Assembly (NCBI RefSeq): GCF_018131005.1
Contig: NZ_JAFCJK010000003.1
Span: forward strand, 604,474 to 668,473
Length of the DNA stretch: 64,000 nucleotides
Source of the DNA: Bradyrhizobium lablabi
GTDB lineage: Bacteria; Pseudomonadota; Alphaproteobacteria; Rhizobiales; Xanthobacteraceae
Direction: 5' to 3'
The translations under genes were made by a program, and so were the position numbers. How positions within the stretch are numbered: the first letter of the stretch is position 1; every line of letters starts with the position of its first letter. Of the stretch, positions 45,930 to 55,287 are shown one piece after another. The notes below the pieces were generated by a model, which was not told the DNA's origin, made no database searches, and saw only the letters and a list, made by a program, of their open reading frames with translations.

Positions 45930-46213
45930 GGAATATTCCGAAACGGTTTGATCAATATCTTTGTGTCGTACGACGCGGAAGCGGCTCAGACCAGCCCGAT
46001 TAGGTGATGGCAGCGATGCGGCGGACGGGCGCCCGTCTTCTCTCTCTCTCCCGCTCTGGAGGGTTGGCGCAGAGTGTTCTTCCGCAAAGACGGTGGTGGG
46101 AGTTCGCGGAGACTCCCCCTCAGGGATTCAAGCTTCGCCAGAATTCCGGCCTCCCCACCGGAGGGGCACGGCAGCAGCCGAACTCGCTCGTCGATTCAGC
46201 ACATGATCAAGCG

Positions 46214-47557
46214 TTATGCCGCGGCCTGACCGAGCGCGTTGACGATGTTGTCGACGACGTCCTCGACCAGAATGCGATCGTCGCCTTCGCCCATCACGCG
46301 GATCACGGGCTCGGTGCCGGAGGCGCGGATCAGCAGGCGGCCATGGCCGTTGAGGCGCTTCTCGCCATCAACGATCGCGGACTTCACCTCGGCGTCGTCA
46401 AGCGGCTTGCCGCTGCGATAGCGCACGTTCTTCAGGATCTGCGGCAGCGGATCGAAACGGCGGCAGACTTCCGACACCGGGCGGCGAAGCTTCTGCACCA
46501 CCGCGAGCACTTGCAGCGCAGCGACGAAGCCGTCGCCGGTCGTCGCGTAATCCGACAAAATGATGTGGCCCGACGGCTCGCCGCCGAGATTGTAGCCGCC
46601 GTTCAGCATCCGCTCGAGTACATAGCGGTCGCCGACCGCCGTGCGCTCCATCTGCAGGCCGATGCCGTCAAGGAAGCGCTCGAGCCCGAGATTGGACATC
46701 ACGGTGGTGACGATGCCGGGCCTCGCCAGCCTGCCCTCTTCCTTCCAGCTTTGCGCGATGACAGCGAGAAGCTGGTCGCCGTCCACCAAATGGCCGCGCT
46801 CGTCGACCAGGATCACGCGATCGGCGTCGCCATCGAGCGCGACGCCGATGTCGGCGCGCATCTCGCGCACCTTCCTGGCGAGGGCCTCCGGTGAGGTCGA
46901 GCCGCATTCCTTGTTGATGTTGAAGCCGTCGGGCTCGACGCCGATCGGCACGACGTCGGCGCCAAGCTCCCACAGCGCTTCCGGCACCACCTTGTAGGCG
47001 GCGCCGTGGGCGCAGTCGACCACCACGCGCAGGCCATCGAGGCTGAGGTCGCGCGGCAGCGTGCGCTTGGCGAATTCGATATAGCGGTCGTGGACGCCGT
47101 CGATGCGGCGGGCGCGGCCGAGGCTCGCGCTCTGCGCCAGGCGGCGGTCGAGCGATTCGTCGAGCAACTGCTCGATCTGCCTCTCGACATCGTCGGAGAG
47201 CTTGAAGCCCTGCGGCCCGAACAGCTTGATGCCGTTATCCTCGAACAGATTATGCGACGCCGAGATCATGACGCCGAGGTCGGCGCGCATCGACTTGGTG
47301 AGCATCGCAACCGCCGGCGTCGGCATCGGCCCGAGCAGCAGCACGTCCATGCCGACCGACGTGAAGCCGGCAACCATGGCGTACTCGATCATGTAGCCGG
47401 ACAACCGCGTGTCCTTGCCGATGACGACGCGATGGCGATGATCGCCGCGCTGAAAAACCAGGCCTGCCGCCTGTCCGACCTTGAGCGCAAGCTCAGGCGT
47501 GATCAGTCCATTGGCGCGGCCCCTAATCCCGTCCGTCCCAAAATATTTGCGGCTCAT
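46214..47557 (-). CDS. glmM: Phosphoglucosamine mutase
   Basis: Converts glucosamine-6-phosphate to glucosamine-1-phosphate for UDP-GlcNAc synthesis. The 447-residue length fits. Motifs: F-G-T-D-G-I-R-G at residues 6-13, the phosphoserine Ser101 in I-S-A-S-H-N, metal loop D-G-D-A-D-R near residue 245, and sugar loop G-G-E-P-S-G-H near residue 325. The ATG at 47557 has a GGGGGTG site upstream; the frame extends ten codons further without a better site. Confidence 0.96.
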   Translation of the reverse strand: MSRKYFGTDGIRGRANGLITPELALKVGQAAGLVFQRGDHRHRVVIGKDTRLSGYMIEYAMVAGFTSVGMDVLLLGPMPTPAVAMLTKSMRADLGVMISASHNLFEDNGIKLFGPQGFKLSDDVERQIEQLLDESLDRRLAQSASLGRARRIDGVHDRYIEFAKRTLPRDLSLDGLRVVVDCAHGAAYKVVPEALWELGADVVPIGVEPDGFNINKECGSTSPEALARKVREMRADIGVALDGDADRVILVDERGHLVDGDQLLAVIAQSWKEEGRLARPGIVTTVMSNLGLERFLDGIGLQMERTAVGDRYVLERMLNGGYNLGGEPSGHIILSDYATTGDGFVAALQVLAVVQKLRRPVSEVCRRFDPLPQILKNVRYRSGKPLDDAEVKSAIVDGEKRLNGHGRLLIRASGTEPVIRVMGEGDDRILVEDVVDNIVNALGQAAA

Positions 47558-47769
47558 ATCACCCCCAAGCAGCGGCTTCCCGACCACCCACGAGAAAACC
47601 CTGAATGCCCGCCATTTTAACGTGCATTGGCCTTATAGTCCCTCAGGCGCCAAAATGATTTCAAAAAATATGATGAATCATTACCGGCGCCGAAGCGCAA
47701 TACCTCATGCTAAATGATTGTGAGATAAAGGATTACTCCCCACGGGAACCTTGTCGGCGTAACGCGCCG

Positions 47770-47994
<225 letters not shown>

Positions 47995-48040
47995 CTAGAT
48001 GACGCACGACTTGCGACATAAAGGAGGGGCCGGAACGTCC

Positions 48041-49177
48041 ATGAAGCACATTACCTGCATCGAAGATTTGCGCCAACTGCACAAACGCCGCGTGCCGAAG
48101 GCCTTCTTCGATTACGCCGACCGCGGCTCCTACACTGAGGAGACGCTGCGGGCCAATTCTGAGGATCTTCAGCAGATCAAGTTTCGCCAACGCATCCTTG
48201 TCGACGTTTCCAAACGTTCCCTTTCGACGACGATCCTCGGCGAGCCCGCGGCGATGCCGCTGATCCTGGCGCCGGTCGGGCTGCTCGGCATGCAGCACGG
48301 CGACGGCGAAATCCACGCCTGCCGCGCGGCGCAGGCGGCCGGCATCCCCTTTACCCAAAGCACGATGTCGATCTGCTCGATCGAGGACATTGCGGCTGCG
48401 GTCGACAAGCCGTTCTGGTTTCAGCTCTACGTCATGAGGGATCGCGGCTTCATCAAGTCGCTGATCGAGCGCGCGCTCGCGGCGAAATGCTCGGCGCTGG
48501 TGCTCACCGTCGATCTGCAGGTGATCGGCCAGCGTCACCAGGACATCAAGAACGGCATGACCGTGCCGCCGGAATGGTCACTGTCGAAGCTCATCGATTT
48601 CGCGACCAAGCCCGCCTGGGTGTCCGGCGTGCTCCGCGGCAAGCGCCGCACCTTCGGCAACATCGCCGGGCACGTCAAAGGCACCGAGGATCTCACCAAA
48701 CTGTCGGAGTGGACCGCCTCGCAGTTCGACACCTCGTTGAACTGGAAGGACATCGACTGGATCCGCAGCATCTGGCCGGGCAAGCTCATTCTGAAGGGCA
48801 TTCTCGACGTCGAGGACGCGGAGCTCGCGGCCAAGACCGGCGCACAGGCAATCGTCGTCTCCAACCATGGCGGCCGTCAGCTCGACGGCGCGCCGTCGTC
48901 GATCGAGGTGCTGCCGGAGATCGTCGACGCGATCGGCTCGCAGATGGAGATCATGTTCGACGGCGGCATCCGCACCGGCATGGACGTGATGCGCGCGCTC
49001 GCGCTCGGTGCAAAGTCCTGCATGATCGGCCGCGCCTATGCCTATGGCTTGGGTGCTGGCGGTGAGGCCGGTGTCGCCAAGGCGATCGACATCCTGGGCA
49101 AGGAGCTGACCACGACGATGGGGCTGTGCGGCGTCAACACCATTGCCGAGATCGACGATCACGTGCTGGCGGTCTGA
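48041..49177 (+). CDS. FMN-dependent alpha-hydroxy-acid dehydrogenase (L-lactate dehydrogenase LldD type)
   Basis: A 378-residue member of the glycolate oxidase/LldD family, oxidising L-lactate or a related 2-hydroxy acid. Active-site segment S-N-H-G-G-R-Q-L-D-G with the catalytic histidine at about residue 275, FMN/phosphate loops F-D-G-G-I-R-T-G-M-D-V and M-I-G-R-A-Y-A-Y-G-L. The N-terminal R-R-V-P-K-A-F-F-D-Y-A-D-R-G-S matches the lactate/glycolate group. AAGGAGGGG lies 11 bases before the ATG at 48041. The exact substrate is not certain. Confidence 0.9.
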   Translation: MKHITCIEDLRQLHKRRVPKAFFDYADRGSYTEETLRANSEDLQQIKFRQRILVDVSKRSLSTTILGEPAAMPLILAPVGLLGMQHGDGEIHACRAAQAAGIPFTQSTMSICSIEDIAAAVDKPFWFQLYVMRDRGFIKSLIERALAAKCSALVLTVDLQVIGQRHQDIKNGMTVPPEWSLSKLIDFATKPAWVSGVLRGKRRTFGNIAGHVKGTEDLTKLSEWTASQFDTSLNWKDIDWIRSIWPGKLILKGILDVEDAELAAKTGAQAIVVSNHGGRQLDGAPSSIEVLPEIVDAIGSQMEIMFDGGIRTGMDVMRALALGAKSCMIGRAYAYGLGAGGEAGVAKAIDILGKELTTTMGLCGVNTIAEIDDHVLAV

Positions 49178-49198
49178 TTGAACGAGCCGCCAAGGTAA

Positions 49199-49224
49199 GT
49201 CGTCCCGGCCTTCGCCGGGACGAC
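49199..49224. terminator. Perfect stem-loop after the alpha-hydroxy-acid dehydrogenase gene
   Basis: GTCGTCCCGGC and GCCGGGACGAC form a perfect 11-bp stem with a CTTC loop, 22 bp after the stop at 49177. No T-run follows (AACGGA). It resembles a common Bradyrhizobium intergenic hairpin and could act as a terminator or transcript-stabilising stem. Confidence 0.5.
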
Positions 49225-49263
49225 AACGGAGCGTGCCGATCGAGTTCCCAGGCGCGTTTTGCG

Positions 49264-49872
49264 TCACATCGGCGGCGTGATGCCATCGCGGCCGACATTG
49301 ACGCGATTGGCTTCCAGCGTGCCGTCTTCCTTCTTCACCGCGCCGAAGATGATGATCTTTGCGCCCGGCTTCAGCTCGGACTTTTCGCCGGCCACGAAGG
49401 TCACGACTGGCGTGCCCGGCGGCACCACGACCTTTTTCTCACCATCCTTGTATTTGACCAGGATGTTCTGGCCGTCAGTGCCTTTCACGGTCTCCGCCAC
49501 CGTGGCATTGGTCATGGTGGAGTTGGCGCGGAGATCCCACGGACGAAAACCTTCCGCGGCACCGCGCTGGTTCTCGGGAAAGATGTGAACGGCAATCGCG
49601 TTCTGCGTTCCGTCGGGCTCCGGCATCGCGGTGACGCCGATGTAGGAGCCCTGCTTGATCTCGGATAGCTCGGTCTTGGCGACGCCGAACACCGCGACGT
49701 TGTCAGTCGTTCGTACTTTCATATCGGCGCCGTCGCGCGACTTGATCGACAACATCGGGCCGTCGACGCCCTCGATAGTGCCTCGAATGCGCACCGTCGG
49801 CGGCTGCTGCGCCGATGCGATCGAGACGAATGCAATGGCGAGCAACGCGCCGGACAATAGCGATTTTGGCAT
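49264..49872 (-). CDS. Secreted protein of unknown function, tandem paralogue 1
   Basis: A 202-residue exported protein. Signal peptide residues 1-21 (ends S-I-A-S-A-Q-Q). The mature part is probably all-beta: V-R-I-R-G-T-I-E-G-V-D-G near residue 28, K-S-R-D-G-A-D-M-K-V, V-H-I-F-P-E-N-Q-R-G, S-T-M-T-N-A-T-V-A-E-T-V, V-K-Y-K-D-G-E-K-K-V-V-V-P and the end D-G-I-T-P-P-M. The gene at 49992 encodes the same architecture, ending in T-P-P-M as well. The pattern recalls DUF5666-like beta domains, without certainty. Confidence 0.8.
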   Translation of the reverse strand: MPKSLLSGALLAIAFVSIASAQQPPTVRIRGTIEGVDGPMLSIKSRDGADMKVRTTDNVAVFGVAKTELSEIKQGSYIGVTAMPEPDGTQNAIAVHIFPENQRGAAEGFRPWDLRANSTMTNATVAETVKGTDGQNILVKYKDGEKKVVVPPGTPVVTFVAGEKSELKPGAKIIIFGAVKKEDGTLEANRVNVGRDGITPPM

Positions 49873-49991
49873 GGTGTCCCTCCCGGAAATTTGGCTGGCC
49901 AACGACAAACACCGTCCGCTCTGCGGTATTCCGCAAGTACAGCTGGCTTTGGCCAACCACTTTCTCCCACGATGGGAGGGTGCAAGGAGCG

Positions 49992-50618
49992 TTACATTGG
50001 CGGGGTGAGGCCGTCGCGGCCGACGCTGACGCGATCGGTCTCCAACGAATCGTCCGGCAGCTTCTTCGTGAAGGCGATGATCTTTGCGCCGGCCTTCAGG
50101 TCCGTTTTGTCGGCTGGAACATAGGTCACGACCGGCGTCTCCGGAGACACCAGCACCTTCTTCTCGCCGTCCCTGTACTTGACCAGGAGCGTGTGACCGT
50201 CATTGCTGACGACCGATTGCGCGACCGTCGCATTGGTCATGCTGCTGTTGGGCTTGAGATCATAGGGCCGGGAGCCTTCGCCGGTGCCGCGCATGTTCTC
50301 GGGGAATACGTGTACCTCGACGGCGCTCGGCACACCATCAGGGCCCGGAACCGTGGTGGTGCCGATGAAGGAACCGACCTTGATATCGGCAAGCGCGATC
50401 TTGGTGAGGCCGAGGACGCGGATGTCGCTGGTCATGTGCAGCTTGACCTCCTCGCCGTTGCGCGACTTCACTGCGAGCGTATTGCCATCGACACCCTCGA
50501 TGGTTCCGCGCACCCGCGTTGGTGACGGCGGCTGCTGCGCGATCGCATATAGTGTGGACACCGTCACCATCGCGAGCGCAAACAGCGGGCGAACGAACGG
50601 GATGTGGCGAGCAGACAT
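49992..50618 (-). CDS. Secreted protein of unknown function, tandem paralogue 2
   Basis: A 208-residue exported protein, signal peptide about residues 1-27 (ends Y-A-I-A-Q-Q). Shares with the neighbour R-G-T-I-E-G-V-D-G, V-H-V-F-P-E-N-M-R-G-T, S-S-M-T-N-A-T-V-A-Q-S-V, V-K-Y-R-D-G-E-K-K-V-L-V and the final D-G-L-T-P-P-M. The ATG at 50618 follows CGGAGAT. The two genes are 119 bp apart on the same strand and evidently arose by duplication. Confidence 0.82.
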   Translation of the reverse strand: MSARHIPFVRPLFALAMVTVSTLYAIAQQPPSPTRVRGTIEGVDGNTLAVKSRNGEEVKLHMTSDIRVLGLTKIALADIKVGSFIGTTTVPGPDGVPSAVEVHVFPENMRGTGEGSRPYDLKPNSSMTNATVAQSVVSNDGHTLLVKYRDGEKKVLVSPETPVVTYVPADKTDLKAGAKIIAFTKKLPDDSLETDRVSVGRDGLTPPM

Positions 50619-50683
50619 GGGTGATCTCCGGGAAGTGGGGCTGACGTAGCTTAGACCCCGGCTTTGCAGCGTTATTCCCAACC

Positions 50684-51526
50684 TTAAGTCTTTGTAAGGT
50701 CGGCTTCGACCAGCGCGCGCAACTCCGATGTCACGCGCGGGCGCTGCCCGAACCACAATTCAAAGCCGCGCACCGCCTGATGCAGAAGCATGCCGAGCCC
50801 GTCCGACGTCTTCAGTCCGCGCGCCTGCGCCGCGGCGAGCAACGGCGTCACCAACGGCACATAGACGAGATCGGCGACCACGGACTCTGCCGGCAACAGG
50901 CCGACATCAAGCGAGAGCGCGGGCTGGCCGTGCATGCCGAGTGACGTCGTGTTCACGAGCAGGCCGGCGTTCGGCAACAGCTCGTCGACGGCTTCCCAGG
51001 CGGCGGGATGAACACGCGGGCCGAACTGATCGGCGAGCGTGCGGGCGCGGTCGAGGGTCCGGTTGACGAGATGGATGCGCGCAATGCCACGTTCGATCAA
51101 GCCGAATACCACGGCGCGCGCCGAGCCGCCGGCGCCAAGCACCATCGCGTCCGTTACCTTGTCCCAGCCGGGCGCGCTGGCGTCGAGGTTGTTGATGAAG
51201 CCCTCGACATCGGTGTTGGTCGAGCGCAACTCGCCGTCCTCGAACCAAAGCGTGTTGGCGGCACCGATGGCGCGGGCGCGATCGTCTGGCGTCGACAGGG
51301 CGAGCGCCCGCTCCTTGTGCGGGATCGTGACGTTGGCGCCGACGAAGCCGCGCAGCGACAGGCGCAGCACGAAATCCCTGAAATCGCCCGGCGGCACCGC
51401 CTCGATGACGTAGCCGCCCTCAATGCCGAGGGTGCGCAGCCAATAGTGATGTATCAGCGGCGAGCGGGAATGCGCTGCCGGCCATCCGATCAGGCATGCG
51501 GCACGGGCCTTGGTCGCGGACGTCAT
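50684..51526 (-). CDS. aroE: Shikimate dehydrogenase
   Basis: NADP-dependent reduction of 3-dehydroshikimate to shikimate in the aromatic amino-acid pathway. The 280-residue protein has the substrate-binding S-R-S-P-L-I-H-H near residue 20, the catalytic lysine in T-I-P-H-K-E-R-A, N-T-D-V-E-G-F, and the NADP loop L-G-A-G-G-S-A-R-A-V near residue 135. The start is ATG 51526. It follows the DUF1275 gene by 31 bp on the same strand. A second aroE elsewhere in the genome cannot be excluded. Confidence 0.93.
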   Translation of the reverse strand: MTSATKARAACLIGWPAAHSRSPLIHHYWLRTLGIEGGYVIEAVPPGDFRDFVLRLSLRGFVGANVTIPHKERALALSTPDDRARAIGAANTLWFEDGELRSTNTDVEGFINNLDASAPGWDKVTDAMVLGAGGSARAVVFGLIERGIARIHLVNRTLDRARTLADQFGPRVHPAAWEAVDELLPNAGLLVNTTSLGMHGQPALSLDVGLLPAESVVADLVYVPLVTPLLAAAQARGLKTSDGLGMLLHQAVRGFELWFGQRPRVTSELRALVEADLTKT

Positions 51527-51557
51527 TGCCGTGACATCGGCCAAGCCGATGTCGCTG

Positions 51558-52199
51558 TCAATCCTTCCGCTTCGCGGTTGCGGCAACGAGAGCGCAGAAC
51601 GCACAGGCGGCGCCGGCCGCGAACCAGATCGCGGCCAGGTTGATCCAGCGGTAGGCGGAGGCGCCGAGCAGCGCGCCCACGACCAGCGCCGTCCACAACA
51701 GCAGGTTCGGCAGCCAGGCCCAGCGCGCACCGCCGGACAGGGCCGCAGCGATGAGCTGGCCGACCTTAACCAGCGCACCGGTGACATAGGTGAGACCGAG
51801 GCCGGCACCGCCATCGATCTGGAACACCGCGTTCTCCAGTCCCATCGCCAGCACCATGGCGACGACAGCGATGTTTGGCTGCCCAAGCGCGTCGGCCGAC
51901 GCGGCCGCCGTGAGCAGCAACGCCTCGGTGAGCAGGATCAAGGGCTGCCGACGCGCGCCGCGGCCGAGCACGATCAGGCTTCCGGCCGCTGCTCCGACGA
52001 CGAACAGGACGATGAGCCCGAACGCTTGCAGGGCGCCGTTCCAATGCCCTCCGGCAAGGCTGACGCCGAGCCGGGTCGAATTACCGCTCATGAAGGAGAC
52101 GAACAGTCCGCCGAGATGAAGGAAGCCGATCCCGTCGACATAGCCGGCGAGCGCACTCAGCGCGCAGGCCAGCGCCAGGTTGCGGCGGGATTCAACCAT
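51558..52199 (-). CDS. DUF1275 (YoaK family) membrane protein
   Basis: A 213-residue membrane protein with about six hydrophobic helices. Family pattern: A-L-S-A-L-A-G-Y-V-D-G-I-G-F-L, S-F-M-S-G-N-S-T-R-L-G near residue 42, and A-M-G-L-E-N-A-V-F-Q-I-D-G near residue 120. The ATG at 52199 follows AAGGAC; the upstream in-frame extension is polar and unlikely. The function of the family is not established. It probably shares a transcript with aroE. Confidence 0.88.
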   Translation of the reverse strand: MVESRRNLALACALSALAGYVDGIGFLHLGGLFVSFMSGNSTRLGVSLAGGHWNGALQAFGLIVLFVVGAAAGSLIVLGRGARRQPLILLTEALLLTAAASADALGQPNIAVVAMVLAMGLENAVFQIDGGAGLGLTYVTGALVKVGQLIAAALSGGARWAWLPNLLLWTALVVGALLGASAYRWINLAAIWFAAGAACAFCALVAATAKRKD

Positions 52200-52273
52200 G
52201 ATGTCCTTGCGCCCCCATCGTGAGGCACAAGCTACAACATGATGTAGCGAAGTCGAATTGCTGCCGCACCAGA

Positions 52274-52305
52274 CATTCACCTCTCGCTCGAAGGAGAGGT
52301 GAATG
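52274..52305. terminator. Perfect 12-bp stem-loop between the EF-G-like gene and the DUF1275 gene
   Basis: CATTCACCTCTC and GAGAGGTGAATG pair perfectly around an 8-base loop, 67 bp after the EF-G-like stop (52372) on the minus strand. No T-run. Possibly a Rho-assisted terminator, or a degenerate copy of the CTCTCC/GGAGAG repeat family. Confidence 0.45.
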
Positions 52306-52371
52306 GGAGTGCTGTCTCGAATGAACCGACCGATCTTGCCAGCGATCACGTCCTGGACGTGACCGCCGGCA

Positions 52372-54420
52372 TCAGGCCGCGTCGCGATGGGCGGCGATGA
52401 TCTGATCGGCGGCGCGGCCCGTCACCTCCGCCATACGGTCGAATTGGCGGGTGAAGCTGCCGGCGCCGGCCGTGGCCGAGCGCAACTCCACGATCAGGTC
52501 GCCGATCTCCGCCTCCGGCATGGTGGCGCGGACGCAGTCCCATCCACTCCAACCCTCGCGGGTATCGAAGCCGAGGATCTGGCCGCGGCGTGCCGACAGG
52601 ATCGCGTTGATCTTGGCGGTCGCCTCCGTCGGGCACACGATCTCGACCAGGTGGATCGGTTCCAGCAGCACCGGCTGGCACTGCGGCAACGCCTCGCTGA
52701 CGCCGATCCGCGCCGCCGTCCGGAATGCCAGATCGGACGAATCGACGCTGTGATAGGAGCCGTCCGTCAACGTGACGTCGACATCGATGACCGGGAAGCC
52801 GAGCGGTCCGCGCGTGAGCCCGTCGACGACGCCCTCTTCCACCGCGGGAATGTAATTGCGCGGCACCGCGCCGCCGACCACCTTCTCGTGGAATTCGAAA
52901 CCGCTGCCGCGCGGTTTCGGCTTGATCTCCAGCACGACATCTCCGAACTGGCCGTGGCCGCCGGACTGCTTCTTGTGCCGGCCGCGCTGGGTGATCGGTT
53001 TGCGGATGGTCTCCTGGTAGCCGATCGCCGGCGTATGCGATTTGACGTTGACGCCGAAACGGTCCTTGAGCCGCTCCTGCGCGACGCGCAGATGCATCTC
53101 GCCCTGCCCCCACAGCACGGTGTCGTGGGTGCGCGGATTCTGGATCATCGACAGCGAGGGATCTTCCTCGTTGAGCCGCAACAGCGCCTGGCCGAGCTTG
53201 ACATCGTCCTTGCGGTCGGTCGCAGCGATCGAGATCGACAGCACCGGCGCGGTTGGCTCGACGTTCAACAGCGAGGCCGGCGCGACCTTGCCGCTCGCGA
53301 TCGTGTCACCGGTCCTGATCGCGTCGAGCTTGCCGAGCGCAACCGTGTCGCCGGCTTCCGCCGACGGACGCTTGCTGTCATGCGCGCCGCTGACGCTGAG
53401 GATGCCGGAAACGCGCCCGCTCTCGCCGGACGACGAGAGCAGCGTCGTGCCGTCGTCAAGACGGCCGGCGAGCAGGCGCACCAGCGACAGCTTGCCGCCG
53501 TGTTGCAGATGCGTGCTCTTGAAGACAAAGGCGAGCGCTTCCTTCTGGTCCGGCACGCCGAGGCGTTTCGCGGTATCGGCAACGCCAGGTGCTTCATGAC
53601 GCAACGCCTTCATCAACCGCAGCACGCCGTTGCCGCGGCAGGCCGCGCCGAGCAGCACCGGGCAGATCAGGCCGTCGCGCAATTCGCGGGCGAGATCGTC
53701 GAACACCGCGTCGCGCGGCGGCTGGATGTCCTCCAGCAACTGCTCCATCAGAGCATCGTCATGATCGGCGAGCTTCTCCAGCATCGAGAAGCGCGCCTCC
53801 TTCTCGCGATCGAGATTGCCGCCTTCGAGAGCGACGACCTCCGACGGCTTGTGCTCGCGATAGACAAAGGCGCGCTCCAGCGCGAGATCGACGAAACCTT
53901 CGATCAGATCGCCGTTCCAGATCGGAATCTGGCGCAGCACCAGCGGCACGCGCGAGGCCGGTTGCAGGATCGCAAGCGTTTCACGGATGCGCTTGTTGGC
54001 GCGATCGATCTTGTTCAGGAAAAGAAAACGGGGAATGCCGAGCTCTTCCAGCTCACGTAGAATGATCTGCAGCTGCGGCAGCTTCTTCTCATCTGCCTCA
54101 CAGACTACGACCGCGGCGTCAACCGCCGGTAGCGCGGCGCGCATGTCGTGCGCGAACTCGATTGAGCCGGGACAATCGATGAAGGTATAGCTGTCGCCCA
54201 TGAAGGTGGTGGTGGCGGCGGTCAGGCCCACGCCCATCTTGTGATGGCGCGCTTCGGGGCTCGCATCGCCGACGGTAGTTCCGGCATCGACGCTGCCGGC
54301 AGTTTTGATGGCGCCTGTACGCGCCAGAATCGCTTCCAGAAGTGTGGTTTTACCGCTTTGGAAAGGGCCCACCAGCGCGATGCACCGTGGACCTCGGGGA
54401 CTTCTGACGTCTTGTCCCAT
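52372..54420 (-). CDS. EF-G-like GTPase (FusA2-type, non-canonical)
   Basis: A 682-residue protein with EF-G domain order. G1 P-F-Q-S-G-K-T-T-L at residues 19-27, G3 D-C-P-G-S near residue 83, G4 N-K-I-D near residue 136, then domain II, III (G-Q-G-E-M-H-L-R-V) and a C-terminal domain V (L-L-E-P-I-H-L-V-E-I-V). In switch I the canonical R-G-I-T-I is replaced by M-G-V-G-L, which marks the EF-G-like subgroup distinct from translocase EF-G. Not next to str/rps genes. Its ribosomal role is unknown. Confidence 0.9.
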   Translation of the reverse strand: MGQDVRSPRGPRCIALVGPFQSGKTTLLEAILARTGAIKTAGSVDAGTTVGDASPEARHHKMGVGLTAATTTFMGDSYTFIDCPGSIEFAHDMRAALPAVDAAVVVCEADEKKLPQLQIILRELEELGIPRFLFLNKIDRANKRIRETLAILQPASRVPLVLRQIPIWNGDLIEGFVDLALERAFVYREHKPSEVVALEGGNLDREKEARFSMLEKLADHDDALMEQLLEDIQPPRDAVFDDLARELRDGLICPVLLGAACRGNGVLRLMKALRHEAPGVADTAKRLGVPDQKEALAFVFKSTHLQHGGKLSLVRLLAGRLDDGTTLLSSSGESGRVSGILSVSGAHDSKRPSAEAGDTVALGKLDAIRTGDTIASGKVAPASLLNVEPTAPVLSISIAATDRKDDVKLGQALLRLNEEDPSLSMIQNPRTHDTVLWGQGEMHLRVAQERLKDRFGVNVKSHTPAIGYQETIRKPITQRGRHKKQSGGHGQFGDVVLEIKPKPRGSGFEFHEKVVGGAVPRNYIPAVEEGVVDGLTRGPLGFPVIDVDVTLTDGSYHSVDSSDLAFRTAARIGVSEALPQCQPVLLEPIHLVEIVCPTEATAKINAILSARRGQILGFDTREGWSGWDCVRATMPEAEIGDLIVELRSATAGAGSFTRQFDRMAEVTGRAADQIIAAHRDAA

Positions 54421-54596
54421 TGCCGCCTCCTCGAGTTGGAGCTCGGCCCGTGATTGGGTCGGCGACCTTTGATGCTCCGCCCGTCGATGGATTTTGGCAA
54501 GCGGGAAATGTCGCTGCGGTGCGATGGAAGGGAGTGCGGCCTTACGACCCCATCATCTCGCGCTTACGGACCGCACGAAGCGCACGCAATAGAGTG

Positions 54597-55076
54597 TTAG
54601 CGTCCCGGGCGCAGTTCCATGCTCTCCAGCCCGGCGGCGATGTTGACACCGACCTGACCTTGCACGCTCAGGGGTTGCAAAGCGATTGTGTTGTTGGAAC
54701 CGCCGATCAGCACATTGCCGCCGACGCCGACGCCGAGCGTCGCGCTGCCCTGCGCGCCGGCATAATCGCCGGTGAGGTCGCCCGGCCCGAGCCGCGACAC
54801 CGGCGCGTAGACGCCCCAGGCGAGTACCGATTCCTGGGTGATGCCGAGATCGATGCCGACCTTGCGAATGGTCGCGATATAGCGATCCTCGGGCAATCCT
54901 TCGGCGCGCATCACGCAGCCGAGATGGGTGAGGGATCCGACGATAAATCCAATGCTGGCGCCGCCGCGGCATTCGAGGACGCCGACCTGCGCGCGCTGCA
55001 CCGGCTGTTGCGCGTTGGCGCCGGCGATTGCGGCCACCAGCGTGACCGCACCGGCGAGGAGAACGAAGCGACGCAT
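54597..55076 (-). CDS. DUF992 family exported protein, copy 1
   Basis: A 159-residue protein, signal peptide residues 1-22 (ends G-A-N-A-Q-Q). DUF992 pattern: V-G-V-L-E-C-R-G-G-A-S-I-G-F-I-V-G-S, L-G-C-V-M, R-Y-I-A-T-I-R-K-V-G-I-D-L-G, G-D-Y-A-G-A-Q-G-S-A-T-L-G-V-G-V-G-G-N-V-L-I-G-G, L-Q-P-L-S-V-Q-G-Q-V-G-V-N-I-A-A-G. The two conserved cysteines (C36 and C54 region) may form a disulfide. Function unknown; tandem with copy 2. Confidence 0.9.
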   Translation of the reverse strand: MRRFVLLAGAVTLVAAIAGANAQQPVQRAQVGVLECRGGASIGFIVGSLTHLGCVMRAEGLPEDRYIATIRKVGIDLGITQESVLAWGVYAPVSRLGPGDLTGDYAGAQGSATLGVGVGGNVLIGGSNNTIALQPLSVQGQVGVNIAAGLESMELRPGR

Positions 55077-55220
55077 GAGGATATCTCCGGCTTTAGGGCG
55101 TGACGCGAAGAGAGAAAAGAAAGCGCCGTTTCAGCGGCGCCTGGCCTCCTATGCCATAGCATCGGATGTCGTGCCAGATTTGAGGCCCTCGCGCGGCTTG
55201 GTGACAGCAAGTAAGGACAA

Positions 55221-55247
55221 ACAAAAAGAGGCCCGCTTGCGCGAACC
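55221..55247 (-). terminator. Rho-independent terminator of DUF992 copy 2
   Basis: On the minus strand GGTTCGC-GCAA-GCGGGCC forms a 7-bp stem with two G-T pairs, followed by TCTTTTTGTTTG. It lies 41 bp beyond the stop at 55288. Confidence 0.75.
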
Positions 55248-55287
55248 CCTTTTGATTGATGCGACTTGAGTGAAGCGCAGACTTCGC

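Noticed and set aside
52387..54060. A 557-codon frame antisense to the EF-G-like gene
   Set aside because: Arg/His-rich shadow with no domain.
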